From: Denitrobacterium detoxificans
GTDB lineage: Bacteria; Actinomycetota; Coriobacteriia; Coriobacteriales; Eggerthellaceae
Length of the DNA: 64,000 nucleotides
Reading direction: 5' to 3'
Assembly (NCBI RefSeq): GCF_015062615.1
Contig: NZ_SUUH01000001.1
Location: 532,366 to 596,365 of the forward strand
Positions 52,019-61,848 of this stretch are shown piece after piece. Made by a program: the position numbers and the translations under genes. The notes under the pieces are model-generated. The model ran no database searches. It was given only the letters and a program-made list of their open reading frames with translations, and was not told the origin of the DNA. How positions within the stretch are numbered: the stretch's first letter is position 1; each line of letters opens with the position of its first letter.

Positions 52019-53458
52019 ATGGAAAACGCATCCCGCGAACTCCTACGCGCACTTCCCCAGGTAGAGGAAGTGCTGAAACATGACTACATGAAGGCCATGC
52101 TGGAATTGGTTCCGCATTCCATTGCCGCCGATGCCGTGCGCTCGAGTATCGACGGGCTGCGCCAGCGCATCCTGAACGGGGAAACCCCCGTCGTGACCCT
52201 GCAGGCCGTGGCCGACGCATCCGCTCGCACCGCGCTTGCCCTGCAGCGCCCTTCGCTGCGCCGCGTCATCAATGCCTCGGGCGTGGTCATCCACACGAAC
52301 CTGGGCCGCAGCGTCATGGCCCCCGAAGCCGTGGCCGCCGTGAACGACGCCATCACCGGCTACTCCACCCTGGAATACAGCATCAACAAGATGGCACGCG
52401 GCAGCAGGCACGACCACTACGAAAGTCTGGTCTGCGCGCTCACGGGCGCGGAAGCCGCCATCGCCGTCAACAACAATGCCGCAGCCGTGCTCATGGTGCT
52501 CGCCGAATTCGCCCGCGGGCACGAGGCCATCGTCTCGCGCGGCGAGCTCGTGGAAATCGGCGGCTCGTTCCGCATTCCCAGCATCATGGAGATGTCGAAC
52601 GCACGCATGATCGACGTGGGCTGCACGAACAAGACGCACATCGAGGACTACGAGAGCGTCATCACGCCCGACACCGCCATGCTACTGAAGGTGCACCCCA
52701 GCAACTTCCTCATTCAGGGCTTCACCGAGACGGTGAGCATCCAACAGCTGCGCGCCCTAGCCGATGCGGAAAACGCAAAGCGCGAAGGCGAGCCCATCAT
52801 GGTGTACGAGGACCAGGGCTCGGGCGCATTCGAGCACCTGGAGGAAAGCTTCGGCAAGCGCGCCGAGAGCACTGTGGCCCAGTCGCTGAAGGCTGGCGCC
52901 GACCTGGTGTCGTTCAGCGGCGACAAGCTGCTGGGCGGCCCGCAGGCAGGCATCATCTGCGGCCGCAAGGAACTCATCGACCGCCTGAAGAAGAATCCCC
53001 TCGCCCGCGCGCTGCGCCTGGACAAGATGACCATTGCCGCACTAGAGGCCACGCTGCGCCTGTACCTGGGCGACGACGCCAAGACGCGCATCCCCACGCT
53101 GCGCATGCTTACCGAAAGCGCCGAATCCGTTGCGGAACGCGCCGAGCAGCTGAAGAGCGCGCTGCTGGCGACGGTACACCCCGGCAATATCGCAGTGGAC
53201 ATCGTGCCCGAAACGTCACGCGCCGGCGGTGGCGCGCTGCCCATGTACGACATCCCCACGTTCTGCGTGGAGGTGCGCTTCCTGCAGGGCGACGCACAGA
53301 GCGCCGACGAATACCTGGTGAAGCGCTGCCCCGTCCCCATCGTGGCGCGCCTTTCCCACGAGCGCCTTCTGTTCGACGCGCGCACGCTGCTTGACAACGA
53401 GGAAATCGAGGCCATCGCCCAGGGCGTTGCAGCCTACTTCGATCGCCTAGGAGAATAA
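52019..53458 (+). CDS. selA: L-seryl-tRNA(Sec) selenium transferase
   Basis: A PLP enzyme of 479 residues converting Ser-tRNA-Sec to Sec-tRNA-Sec with selenophosphate. K303 in SFSGDKLLGGPQAGI binds PLP; VINASGVVIHTNLGRS and NNNAAAVLMVLAE are family motifs, and the N-terminal helical domain for tRNA binding is present. The start at 52019 follows AAGGAG. The next gene, selB, starts four bases after its stop codon. Confidence 0.96.
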   Translation: MENASRELLRALPQVEEVLKHDYMKAMLELVPHSIAADAVRSSIDGLRQRILNGETPVVTLQAVADASARTALALQRPSLRRVINASGVVIHTNLGRSVMAPEAVAAVNDAITGYSTLEYSINKMARGSRHDHYESLVCALTGAEAAIAVNNNAAAVLMVLAEFARGHEAIVSRGELVEIGGSFRIPSIMEMSNARMIDVGCTNKTHIEDYESVITPDTAMLLKVHPSNFLIQGFTETVSIQQLRALADAENAKREGEPIMVYEDQGSGAFEHLEESFGKRAESTVAQSLKAGADLVSFSGDKLLGGPQAGIICGRKELIDRLKKNPLARALRLDKMTIAALEATLRLYLGDDAKTRIPTLRMLTESAESVAERAEQLKSALLATVHPGNIAVDIVPETSRAGGGALPMYDIPTFCVEVRFLQGDAQSADEYLVKRCPVPIVARLSHERLLFDARTLLDNEEIEAIAQGVAAYFDRLGE

Positions 53459-53461
53459 GCC

Positions 53462-55384
53462 ATGGCAAATGCACCCCATCTGGTATTGGGCACCGCCGGT
53501 CACATCGACCACGGCAAATCGTCGCTCACGCTGGCGCTTACGGGCACCGATCCCGACCGCCTGCGCGAGGAAAAGAAGCGCGGCATCACCATCGAGCTCG
53601 GGTTCGCCCAGCTGAAATTGCCCGACGGCCGCACCATGGGCGTGGTAGACGTGCCGGGTCACGAGCGATTCGTACGCCAGATGATCGCGGGCGCCACCGG
53701 CATCGACGTGGCGCTGCTGGTTATCGCTGCCGACGATGGCATCATGCCGCAGACCATCGAACACGTTGCCGTTCTGGAAACGCTGGGCGTCCCCGCCTGC
53801 GTAGTGGCCCTGAGCAAGGCCGACCTGGTCGACAGCGACTGGATTGCCTTCATGAGCGACGAGATTCGCTCGTTCCTGCAGAATACGCCCTACGCTCAGG
53901 CAGAAATCATCCCCGTGAGTTCCGTTGAGGGCACGGGTGTGGAAGAGGTGCGTGCCGCTATCCAGCGCGCATGCTCGGGCGTGGAGCCCGCGCGGCAACA
54001 CCGCGCGCTGCGCCTGCCGGTAGACCGCGTGTTCACCATCAAGGGAGCAGGCACCGTGATTACGGGCACGCTGTGGAGCGGCGAGGCGCGCGTGGGCGGT
54101 ACCGTGGAAGTGCTTCCCAGCGGCAAGACGAGCCGCATCCGCTCGGTTCAAATGCACGACCAACCCGTAGATGTGGCGTGCGCCGGCAACCGCGTGGCGT
54201 TGAACCTGCCCGACCTTTCCACCAGCCAGATTACCCCCGGCGATTTCCTGGCCGAGCCCGGCACGCTGGCCACGAGCGACCGCTTCGACGCGTTCTTCAC
54301 CTATCTGGACACTGCCAAAACCGGCAAGCCCCTGGAAACGGGCGCGCGCATGCACGTGGCCCACGGCACTCGCGAGGTGCTGGGTCGCGTGCTGTTCTGC
54401 GACGGCAAGAAGACGCTGGCCTCGGGAGAAAGCACGTACGCGCAAATTCGCCTGGAAGAGCCCCTGCCCGTTGCCAGCAGCGACCGGTTCATCGTGCGCA
54501 CGTACTCGCCCGTGCAAGTAGCCGGCGGTGGCCGCATCCTGCTGGCGCATCCGCGTAGACGCACGAACCTTACCGACGTCGATCGCACCATGCTCGACGC
54601 GCTACGCGACGGAAACACCGCCACGGCCGTGCAGGCTGCGGTGGAACGCGAGGAATTCCCCGCAAGCGCCGCTTCGCTGGCACGCGGGCTGGGCCTGCCC
54701 GAGGAAGTCGTTTCCGAATGCCTGGAAGCCGCCGCTGCAGCCCGCAAGCTCGTGACGCTGCAAGCGGAAAGCGACACGCTGTACACCACACGCCGCGTCG
54801 TGCAGAAGCACGTGAGCGCCATCGAACGCGCACTGCTGGCATTCCACGCGAAGAACCCGCAGGCCATTGGCATTGCGTCCGAAGACCTACGGCGCCAGAG
54901 TGCGCCGCGCTGCTCTGCCAGCTGCTTTTCCGCGCTCGTACGCGAGGCGGAGGCCGCAGGCAAGGCCACGCATTCCGGCGGCCACATTGGCCACCCCAGC
55001 GCCCAAGGCGCCGCAGCTGCCGCCATCGATGACGCCGCAGCCGCGCTGCTGACCGTGCTCGATGCGGAATTCGCCACGCCCCCGCTACGCACCGACCTGT
55101 TCACGAAGGCAGGAGTAGACCCGCGCATGGGCGACAAGGCCCTGAACCAGCTGAAGCGCGACGGCAAGGTGACGAAGCTCGACGCCGACCTGTTCTTCAG
55201 TGAGACGGCCATTCAGAAGTGCGTGCAAACCGTGCAAGCGTATTTGCAAGAACATGGCGAAGCCAGCGTAGCCGACCTGAAGGACGCACTGGGCACCACG
55301 CGCAAGTACGCCGTTCCCCTGCTGGAGCTGCTCGACGCACGCGGCATCACCAAACGCGAAGGAAACATGCGCACGCTGGGGTAA
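53462..55384 (+). CDS. selB: Selenocysteine-specific elongation factor
   Basis: A translational GTPase of 640 residues that delivers Sec-tRNA-Sec to UGA codons. G motifs are GTAGHIDHGKSSL, DVPGHE and SKADL. Beta-barrel domains II-III and winged-helix repeats at the C-terminus, which bind the SECIS RNA, follow (from about residue 380). It is cotranscribed with selA and ends at a bidirectional terminator. Confidence 0.96.
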   Translation: MANAPHLVLGTAGHIDHGKSSLTLALTGTDPDRLREEKKRGITIELGFAQLKLPDGRTMGVVDVPGHERFVRQMIAGATGIDVALLVIAADDGIMPQTIEHVAVLETLGVPACVVALSKADLVDSDWIAFMSDEIRSFLQNTPYAQAEIIPVSSVEGTGVEEVRAAIQRACSGVEPARQHRALRLPVDRVFTIKGAGTVITGTLWSGEARVGGTVEVLPSGKTSRIRSVQMHDQPVDVACAGNRVALNLPDLSTSQITPGDFLAEPGTLATSDRFDAFFTYLDTAKTGKPLETGARMHVAHGTREVLGRVLFCDGKKTLASGESTYAQIRLEEPLPVASSDRFIVRTYSPVQVAGGGRILLAHPRRRTNLTDVDRTMLDALRDGNTATAVQAAVEREEFPASAASLARGLGLPEEVVSECLEAAAAARKLVTLQAESDTLYTTRRVVQKHVSAIERALLAFHAKNPQAIGIASEDLRRQSAPRCSASCFSALVREAEAAGKATHSGGHIGHPSAQGAAAAAIDDAAAALLTVLDAEFATPPLRTDLFTKAGVDPRMGDKALNQLKRDGKVTKLDADLFFSETAIQKCVQTVQAYLQEHGEASVADLKDALGTTRKYAVPLLELLDARGITKREGNMRTLG

Positions 55385-55417
55385 GCCGCCCTTACAAACA
55401 ATTCCGCTGCAAGAAAA

Positions 55418-55448
55418 AACGGGTGCGAGCTGATTGCTCGCACCCGTT
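55418..55448. terminator. Bidirectional terminator between selB and the second formate dehydrogenase
   Basis: AACGGGTGCGAGC and GCTCGCACCCGTT form a perfect 13-bp stem with a 5-nt loop, with A and T runs outside it. Confidence 0.85.
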
Positions 55449-55473
55449 TGCGTTACGGCTCTGGAAGCAGGCG

Positions 55474-58185
55474 CTATGCCTTTTCCACCTGGATGGCGCA
55501 GACCTTGTATTCGGGAGCTGCGCAGATGTTGTCGAGCGCGGCAATGGTGAGCCAGTTGCTGTTGCCGTCCTGGAAATGGAACGGCATCCACGTCTGGCCC
55601 TCATTCGTCTTGCCCGAAACGCGCGCGGTGGAAATGATTTCGCCACGGCGCGAGAACACGCGAACCTTGTCGCCGTCGGCAATGCCGCGTTCGGCGGCAT
55701 CCTTGGTGTTCACCTCGATGAACGAAGAACCGCACATCTCGTTCAGGCCCTCGGTGCGACTCGTCATGGCGCAGGCGTTGTACTGGCTGAGCACGCGACC
55801 CGTCATCATGATGAGCGGGAAGCTCTCGTCGGGCTGTTCCGTGGAAGGACGGTACTCCGCAACGGAGAACATGCCCAGACCGCGAGAGAACGTGCCCACG
55901 TGCATGATGGGCGTACCCGGATGGTCGGGGCCCAGGCACGGCCACTGCAGGCCGCGGCCGGCAACCTCGTCGCTATCCAGGCGCGCGTGGCTAATGCCCG
56001 CAAACGAAGGCGTAAGGCTGGCAATCTCGTCCATTACCTGGGCGGACGTAACCTTCGGCTGCGCATAGCCCATGCGATTCATGATGTCGGTGAAGATGTC
56101 GATATCCAGACGCGAACCCTGGGGGCCTTCCACGGCCTTGCGGATGCGCTGCACGCGACGCTCGGTATTCGAGAACGTGCCTTCCTTTTCCACGTAAGCG
56201 CGACCAGGCAGGATGACGTCGGCGTACTTGGCCGTTTCCGTAAGGAACAGCTCGCTCATGACCAGGAAGTCCAGGCTTTCCAGCGCGCGGATGACGTGAT
56301 GCGTGTCGGGGTCGGTGCGAACCGGGTCCTCGCCGAAGATGAACAGACCCTCGATCTTGCCCTCAATGGCCGCCGGGAACACCTCGGTAGCGCACAGGCC
56401 CTGCCAACGTGGCAATTCCACGCCCCAGGCGTCTTCGAACTTCTTGACGACCTCTTCGTTGGCGAGCTTCTGGTAGCCCGGGAAATCGGTAGGCAGCGCA
56501 CCCATGTCGCAGGCACCCTGAACGTTGTTCTGGCCGCGAATGGGGTTCACGCCGCAACCGGGCCTGCCCAGCTTGCCGCAGAGCATGGCCATGTTCGACA
56601 TGGACATAACGCCTTCGGTGCCCGTGGAGTGCTCGGTAACGCCCAGGCAGTAGATGATGGGGGCCTTTTCAGCAGAGGCATACAGGCGAGCAGCCTGGAT
56701 AAGGTCGCGGGCGTCGATGCCGCAGATCTCGGCAACGCGCTCGGGCGTGTACGAGGCGACCATTTCGCGGAACTCTTCGAACTTCTCGGTGCGCTGAGCG
56801 ATGAACTCCTCGTCGATGAGGCCTTCCTCGATCATAATGTGCGCCATGCCGTTCGAGAACGCCACGTTCGTGCCGGGGCGAAGCTTCAGGTGAATGTCGG
56901 CCTTCGACGTAAGGCCAATGTCACGCGGGTCGACCACGATGAGCTGGGCACCCGCTTCCACGGCCTGACGAATCTGCATGCCGATGACGGGATGCGCCTC
57001 TTCGGGGTTAGAGCCCACGAGCATGATGACGTCGACGTCGTTCGTAATGTCGCGGATGGGGTTCGTCATGGCACCGGAGCCAAGCGTGCGGGCAAGGCCG
57101 GCAACGCTGGGCGCATGGCACACGCGAGCGCAGTTATCCACGTTGTTGGTGCGGAATACCGTACGCGCCATCTTCTGGAGCATGTAGATGTCCTCGTTGG
57201 CGGAACGGGCGCAGGCAAACGCGGCGAGCGCTTCCCCACCGAATTCATCGCGCAGCGCGGCGAACTTGGAAGCTACCAGGTCGAGCGCCTCGTCCCAGGA
57301 AGCCTCGCGGAACTCGCCCGTAGAGCGATCCTTGATGAGCGGCGTGGTAAGGCGGTCTTCGGACTGTGCGAAATCGAAGCTGCCGAAACGACCCTTCACG
57401 CACAGGAGACCGTTGTTCGAAGGGCCCTTCGCGGCGCGCGTGTCAACGATGCGGCCATCCTTGACCACCAGGTCGTACTGGCAGCCAGTAGCGCAATGAG
57501 GGCACGTCGTGCGAACGTAGGAAACCTCGTCGGCGTTGTAGGAGCGCTTGTTCAGGCTGGTGAGAGCACCCGTGGGGCACGCCTGGGCGCAGTTGCCGCA
57601 CGATTCGCAGTTGGTCGCCTTCCAATCGGGGCCGAACGGCGCCACGATGGTAGAGCGAATGCCCTGCTTGCCCGCCACGAGCGTATGGTTGCCGGCGCGC
57701 TTATTGCAAGCGCCCACGCAACGCTGGCACTGGATGCACAGGTTGGGGTTGTAGGCCAGGAAGGGGTTGCCCTCTACCACAGGCTCTTCGGCCTGCGGTG
57801 CAACCTGAAACTCAGAGGAGTCCACGCCGCAATCGCGACATACGCGGGCGAACTCGGTAGCCTGACCGTCGAACGCCTCGAGCGCATTCTTGCCGCCATT
57901 GGCAAGGATCAGCGACAGCGCGGTACGACGCGCAGCCAAAACGCGCGGAGAGTTCGTGGTAATGACCATGCCTTCTTGGGCAGGCGTATTGCAGGCAGTT
58001 ACCAGGCGGCTAGCGCCTTCCACTTCAACCACGCACACGCGGCAGGAAGCGATATTGTTCGTGGCCCTCAGGAAGCAAAGCTTGGGAATGCGAATACCGG
58101 CCTTGTGAGCGGCAGAGAGAATGGTGTCATGGGACGAGCAGGAAACCTGCTGGCCATCGATAACCAGATTAATCAATTTCAACAC
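55474..58185 (-). CDS. Cytoplasmic formate dehydrogenase catalytic subunit, cysteine form
   Basis: The 903-residue molybdopterin enzyme has no Tat signal. The N-terminus has a [2Fe-2S] ferredoxin-like domain and a NuoG-like region, then two [4Fe-4S] clusters (CIQCQRCVGAC, 150-160; CESCGNCAQACP, 193-204), the enzyme [4Fe-4S] site CPHCATGC with LCVKG, and the molybdopterin domains. C356 in NCARVCHAPSVAG stands at the place of selenocysteine in fdnG, so this isoenzyme needs no selenium. It starts with GTG at 58185 (or TTG three bases later), overlapping the upstream gene. The partner gene upstream suggests coupling to NAD(P)H or ferredoxin. Confidence 0.9.
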   Translation of the reverse strand: MLKLINLVIDGQQVSCSSHDTILSAAHKAGIRIPKLCFLRATNNIASCRVCVVEVEGASRLVTACNTPAQEGMVITTNSPRVLAARRTALSLILANGGKNALEAFDGQATEFARVCRDCGVDSSEFQVAPQAEEPVVEGNPFLAYNPNLCIQCQRCVGACNKRAGNHTLVAGKQGIRSTIVAPFGPDWKATNCESCGNCAQACPTGALTSLNKRSYNADEVSYVRTTCPHCATGCQYDLVVKDGRIVDTRAAKGPSNNGLLCVKGRFGSFDFAQSEDRLTTPLIKDRSTGEFREASWDEALDLVASKFAALRDEFGGEALAAFACARSANEDIYMLQKMARTVFRTNNVDNCARVCHAPSVAGLARTLGSGAMTNPIRDITNDVDVIMLVGSNPEEAHPVIGMQIRQAVEAGAQLIVVDPRDIGLTSKADIHLKLRPGTNVAFSNGMAHIMIEEGLIDEEFIAQRTEKFEEFREMVASYTPERVAEICGIDARDLIQAARLYASAEKAPIIYCLGVTEHSTGTEGVMSMSNMAMLCGKLGRPGCGVNPIRGQNNVQGACDMGALPTDFPGYQKLANEEVVKKFEDAWGVELPRWQGLCATEVFPAAIEGKIEGLFIFGEDPVRTDPDTHHVIRALESLDFLVMSELFLTETAKYADVILPGRAYVEKEGTFSNTERRVQRIRKAVEGPQGSRLDIDIFTDIMNRMGYAQPKVTSAQVMDEIASLTPSFAGISHARLDSDEVAGRGLQWPCLGPDHPGTPIMHVGTFSRGLGMFSVAEYRPSTEQPDESFPLIMMTGRVLSQYNACAMTSRTEGLNEMCGSSFIEVNTKDAAERGIADGDKVRVFSRRGEIISTARVSGKTNEGQTWMPFHFQDGNSNWLTIAALDNICAAPEYKVCAIQVEKA

Positions 58186-60010
58186 GTCCTCCCACCAGCG
58201 TGCCGCAACCGAAGTGATCGCAGCGAAGGCAACGGCCGCACTCCTGCACGGCTTCTTCCTTGGTCATTTCGACCTCGACGGCATTCCAATCATGCTTGCG
58301 CTCGCGCGCGGGGCGCTCCACGACGTCCACGCGACCGTACTCCGTAAGGTCGTTGGGAGCCGCAACGGGCACTTCCACGCCGCAGTCGAGCTTATGATGG
58401 AATCCCAGGTACTCTTCGATGTTGCGCGCGGCAACCTTGCCTGCGGCAATGGCCATGATGACGGTCTTGGGGCCCGTCTGGCAGTCGCCACCCACGAACA
58501 CGTTCTGGAAGCCATCCGCCTGCAGTTCAGCGTTGGCGGCAAAGCAACCGCGGTTGGCCTTCAGGCCGAACTCCTCGAACGGGGCAGACACGATGTCCTG
58601 GCCGATGGCGACCAAAATAAGGTCGGCAGGAATGCGCACTTCCGGCTTGTTGGCAGCCACGGGCGCAGGGCGTCCGCGCTTCACGGCGCTGATCATCTGG
58701 GGCTGCGTGATAAGCGCCACGCAGTTGCCCTCTTCGTCGGTTTCCACGGAAGCGGGCGACTGGAGCATGAGCATCTCCACGCCCTCTTCGATGGCGCTAT
58801 GAATTTCGGTCTCCAGCGCCGTCATATCTTCCAGCCTACGACGGTAGGCAACCGTGACGTTGGCGGCACCAGCACGCACCGAGGAGCGCGCGGCGTCCAT
58901 GGCCACGTTGCCGCCGCCTACGACCACCACGTTCTTGCCCTGCATGTCGGGGAACGTGGGCAGGCCCGCATGAGCGAGCGCGTCGATAGCGGGAATGATA
59001 CCGCGGGCACCTTCGGCACCCGGGATGGAAAGCGTGCGGCCCTTCTGGGCGCCAATGGCAACGTACACGGCGTCGAACGACTCCGCGATGTCCTTCATGC
59101 TTTCCGCAGTGACGGTAGTGTTGTAGCGGACATCGATGTTGCCCACGGAAAGGATGGCGTTGATGTCTTCGTCCAGGCGCTTGCGAGGGAAGCGATACGG
59201 CGGAATGGCATAGCGCATCATGCCGCCCAGCTCGGGGTGGCTTTCGAACACCGTAACCTTATGCCCCATGAGTGCCAGGTAGTATGCGCTGGTCATGCCA
59301 GCAGGGCCACCACCGATGACGGCAACACTGCGGCCGGTATCGGGGTTGCGCTTGGGCGTGGGCACCTGGTCGGCGGCCAGGTTGTCGACCGCGTACTTCT
59401 TGATGCCGCGAATGTTGATGGGAGCGTCGATGAGCTTGCGGCGGCAACGCGTCTCGCACGGATGCTCGCACACGTAGGCGCATGCCGTGGGGAACGGGTT
59501 GTCCTTGCGAATCATGCCGATGGCACCAGCGAAATCGCCCTCGCCCGCCAGTGCAACGTACGCAGGTACGTTCACGTGCGCAGGGCACAGCGTTTCGCAG
59601 GGAACCGTCTGCTCCACGTCGGAAAGACAGCGATGTTCGTTCACATGGCTGGCAAACTCATCCGCAAACAGTTCCATGCCTTCCAGCACGGAACGGGCAG
59701 CCTGATAGCCAATGGCGCAATCGGACGAATCGGCAACGACTTCCGCCAGAGCGCGCATGCGCTCCAGGTCTTCGGGGGAAGCCTGGCAATCCAGCACCGA
59801 CTGGAGCATCTTCACCAGCTGGGGCAGGCCATCGCGGCAAGGGACGCACTTTCCGCACGTCTGGACCGCAGAAGTCTGCAACAACGATTGGACGACCGCA
59901 ACGGGGCACATGCCCGGCGGCGTAGCCTCTACACGGCGAGGGAATTTCTGCACAAACTCGCCGATACGCGCATCCGCATGAGCGTGCGCGCCGAACTTAA
60001 CTGTTGACAT
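58169..60010 (-). CDS. NuoF C-terminal domain fused to GltD-like flavoprotein
   Basis: A 613-residue electron-transfer protein. Residues 30-105 hold the NuoF-type Fe-S motif CGKCVPCRDG (C52, C55, C58 and a later cysteine), without the NuoF flavin/NADH domain. From about 125 comes a GltD/NfnB-like module with CPAHVNVPAYV and CEHPCETRC cluster cysteines, FAD motif AVIGGGPAGMTSAYYLALMG and NAD(P)-binding VVVVGGGNVAMDAARSSVR. The C-terminus has ECGRCLRCDHFGCG, a further cluster site. It overlaps the formate dehydrogenase gene by 17 bp and likely links formate oxidation to NAD(P). Confidence 0.86.
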   Translation of the reverse strand: MSTVKFGAHAHADARIGEFVQKFPRRVEATPPGMCPVAVVQSLLQTSAVQTCGKCVPCRDGLPQLVKMLQSVLDCQASPEDLERMRALAEVVADSSDCAIGYQAARSVLEGMELFADEFASHVNEHRCLSDVEQTVPCETLCPAHVNVPAYVALAGEGDFAGAIGMIRKDNPFPTACAYVCEHPCETRCRRKLIDAPINIRGIKKYAVDNLAADQVPTPKRNPDTGRSVAVIGGGPAGMTSAYYLALMGHKVTVFESHPELGGMMRYAIPPYRFPRKRLDEDINAILSVGNIDVRYNTTVTAESMKDIAESFDAVYVAIGAQKGRTLSIPGAEGARGIIPAIDALAHAGLPTFPDMQGKNVVVVGGGNVAMDAARSSVRAGAANVTVAYRRRLEDMTALETEIHSAIEEGVEMLMLQSPASVETDEEGNCVALITQPQMISAVKRGRPAPVAANKPEVRIPADLILVAIGQDIVSAPFEEFGLKANRGCFAANAELQADGFQNVFVGGDCQTGPKTVIMAIAAGKVAARNIEEYLGFHHKLDCGVEVPVAAPNDLTEYGRVDVVERPARERKHDWNAVEVEMTKEEAVQECGRCLRCDHFGCGTLVGGRVEID

Positions 60011-60203
60011 ACATCTCCTTGCATAACCGCTTCTCGTCTAACGCGGACGCAATCGTCTATAGCTCCCGCGGAGTATCAATTGTACAGACGCCCTTGCGCG
60101 CGCTCCCGCTCCAGCACGCAAAAGCGTTTCTTTACCTAAATAACTCCACGTAGAACGCGTCGTCATGTAACACAATCGAAACAATCCCCCCATGCATAAA
60201 AGA

Positions 60204-60229
60204 GGCGCCACCCCATGCGGAATGGCGCC
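60204..60229 (-). terminator. Terminator after the YfcC-family carrier gene
   Basis: GGCGCCA and TGGCGCC arms, with TCTTTTAT following on the minus strand, 26 bp past the stop codon. Confidence 0.65.
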
Positions 60230-60255
60230 AAAGGACGATTACTACGGGTAGATGG

Positions 60256-61848
60256 CTACACGGCGAAGACGATCGTGCAAATGCTCAGCAGCACCGCACC
60301 GAACACGAGCGTGAACACCATCATGGGCCATACGAACCGGAACCAATGCGACATCTTCATGTCGAGCATCTGCAACGTTGCCATGATCAGGCCGGTAGGC
60401 GCAATGTAGAGCATCGCGTACTGGCCGAACTGATAGGCGGCAACGATGATCCAGCGGGGAATGCCCACCGTGTCAGCCAGGGGCGCAAAGATGGGCATGC
60501 TCAGCACGGCCAGGCCGCTCGACGAGGGAACCACGAAACCCAGCACGAAAAAGATGAGCAGCAGCGCAATGATGAACACGGGGCCGCTCATACCCGCAAC
60601 CACGTTGCTGGCGCTGTAGAGCATGGTGTCGCTGATAAGGCCCGAGTTCAAAACGTAGTTCACGCCACGTGCCAGGCCGATGATCAGGGCAACGGGCACC
60701 AGGCTGGACGCGCCCGCGCTGAAGGCCTCTACCATCTTGGACTCGCCAATGCCCTGCTTTCCACAACCGCCGATGAGCATCACGGCAATGGCAAGCGTTA
60801 CGAACTCGGCGGCCATCTGCGGGAACCACCAGCCCAAGCTCATGACGCCCACGATCATGATGATGAACGCAGCCACGAAGATGCACAGCACGATCTTCTT
60901 GCGCGCGGTGAAAACGTGCTTCTCCCCCGCGTCCTCTTCCAGCTTCCACATGGCGTTGAACTTGGCGCTGTCCTCGTAGGCATAGCTGAACTCGGGGTTC
61001 GCCTTCACCTTCTTGCTATACCAGTGCAAGTACAGCAAATACACCACCGACGCCACAATCAAGCCCAGCAGACGCACCCACAGGCCCTCGGTGAACACGG
61101 TGCCGGCGGCATTCGAGGCAATGACCGCCGAGAACGGGTTGACCGTGGAAAACGTCGTGCCCACGGAGCTTGCCATGAAGATGGCGCCCACGGTCACGAT
61201 AGAGTCATACCCAAGCGCGATGAACACGGGTGCCAGGATGGGATAGAACGCAACGGCCTCCTCTTCCAGGCCGCACATGGTGCCGCCAAAGATCATGAAA
61301 CACGACACGCCAAAGACCAGCAGAAACTCGCGACCCTTCGTCTTGCGCGTGAGTGCGGTAAGGCCGCTTTCGAATGCGCCCGTTGCCTTCACCGCGCCAA
61401 TGAGACCGCCTAGGCACAGGATGAAGACCATCACGTCTATGCCGTCGATAACGCCATAGACCATGGCGTACGGGATGTCGGTGAACGGGAAGGGATTCTG
61501 CGGCAGGCTCTCGTAGGTGCCCGGGATGCTTACGGCCTTCGTGATGGCGCCCGACGTGAACTGGTCGATGTCGATTTTCACGCCCAGCTCGTCAAGCGTT
61601 TCCTGCGTGGCGTCCAGCTCCACCACCTCGCCCGACGGGGCCGTCATTTGCAGCATGCCCGTGTCGCTGTCGTACAGCAGCTTGCTGTACTGGCCCGCCG
61701 GCACGAAGTACGTGCACAGCGCCGCGATGATCGTAACCGCAAACAGAATGGTAAACGCCGAGGGGAAGCTGAACTTCCGCTTGCCCCGCCCCTTCTTCCC
61801 AGCTGGCTCGTCTACGCCAACCGGAGCGCTTGCCGCAACCTCAGACAT
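60256..61848 (-). CDS. YfcC/DcuC-family anion carrier
   Basis: The 530-residue membrane protein has about 13 helices. CLGGLIGAVKATGAFESGL, GGTMCGLEEEAVAFYP, FSTVNPFSAVIASNAAG and VVPSSSGLAVLSMPIFAPLAD are typical of the YfcC (DcuC-like) group, which carries C4-dicarboxylates, amino acids or short peptides; the substrate cannot be fixed here. The start at 61848 has AAGGAGGAGAT upstream. A divergent membrane LuxR gene is 314 bp away, and may control it. Confidence 0.88.
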   Translation of the reverse strand: MSEVAASAPVGVDEPAGKKGRGKRKFSFPSAFTILFAVTIIAALCTYFVPAGQYSKLLYDSDTGMLQMTAPSGEVVELDATQETLDELGVKIDIDQFTSGAITKAVSIPGTYESLPQNPFPFTDIPYAMVYGVIDGIDVMVFILCLGGLIGAVKATGAFESGLTALTRKTKGREFLLVFGVSCFMIFGGTMCGLEEEAVAFYPILAPVFIALGYDSIVTVGAIFMASSVGTTFSTVNPFSAVIASNAAGTVFTEGLWVRLLGLIVASVVYLLYLHWYSKKVKANPEFSYAYEDSAKFNAMWKLEEDAGEKHVFTARKKIVLCIFVAAFIIMIVGVMSLGWWFPQMAAEFVTLAIAVMLIGGCGKQGIGESKMVEAFSAGASSLVPVALIIGLARGVNYVLNSGLISDTMLYSASNVVAGMSGPVFIIALLLIFFVLGFVVPSSSGLAVLSMPIFAPLADTVGIPRWIIVAAYQFGQYAMLYIAPTGLIMATLQMLDMKMSHWFRFVWPMMVFTLVFGAVLLSICTIVFAV

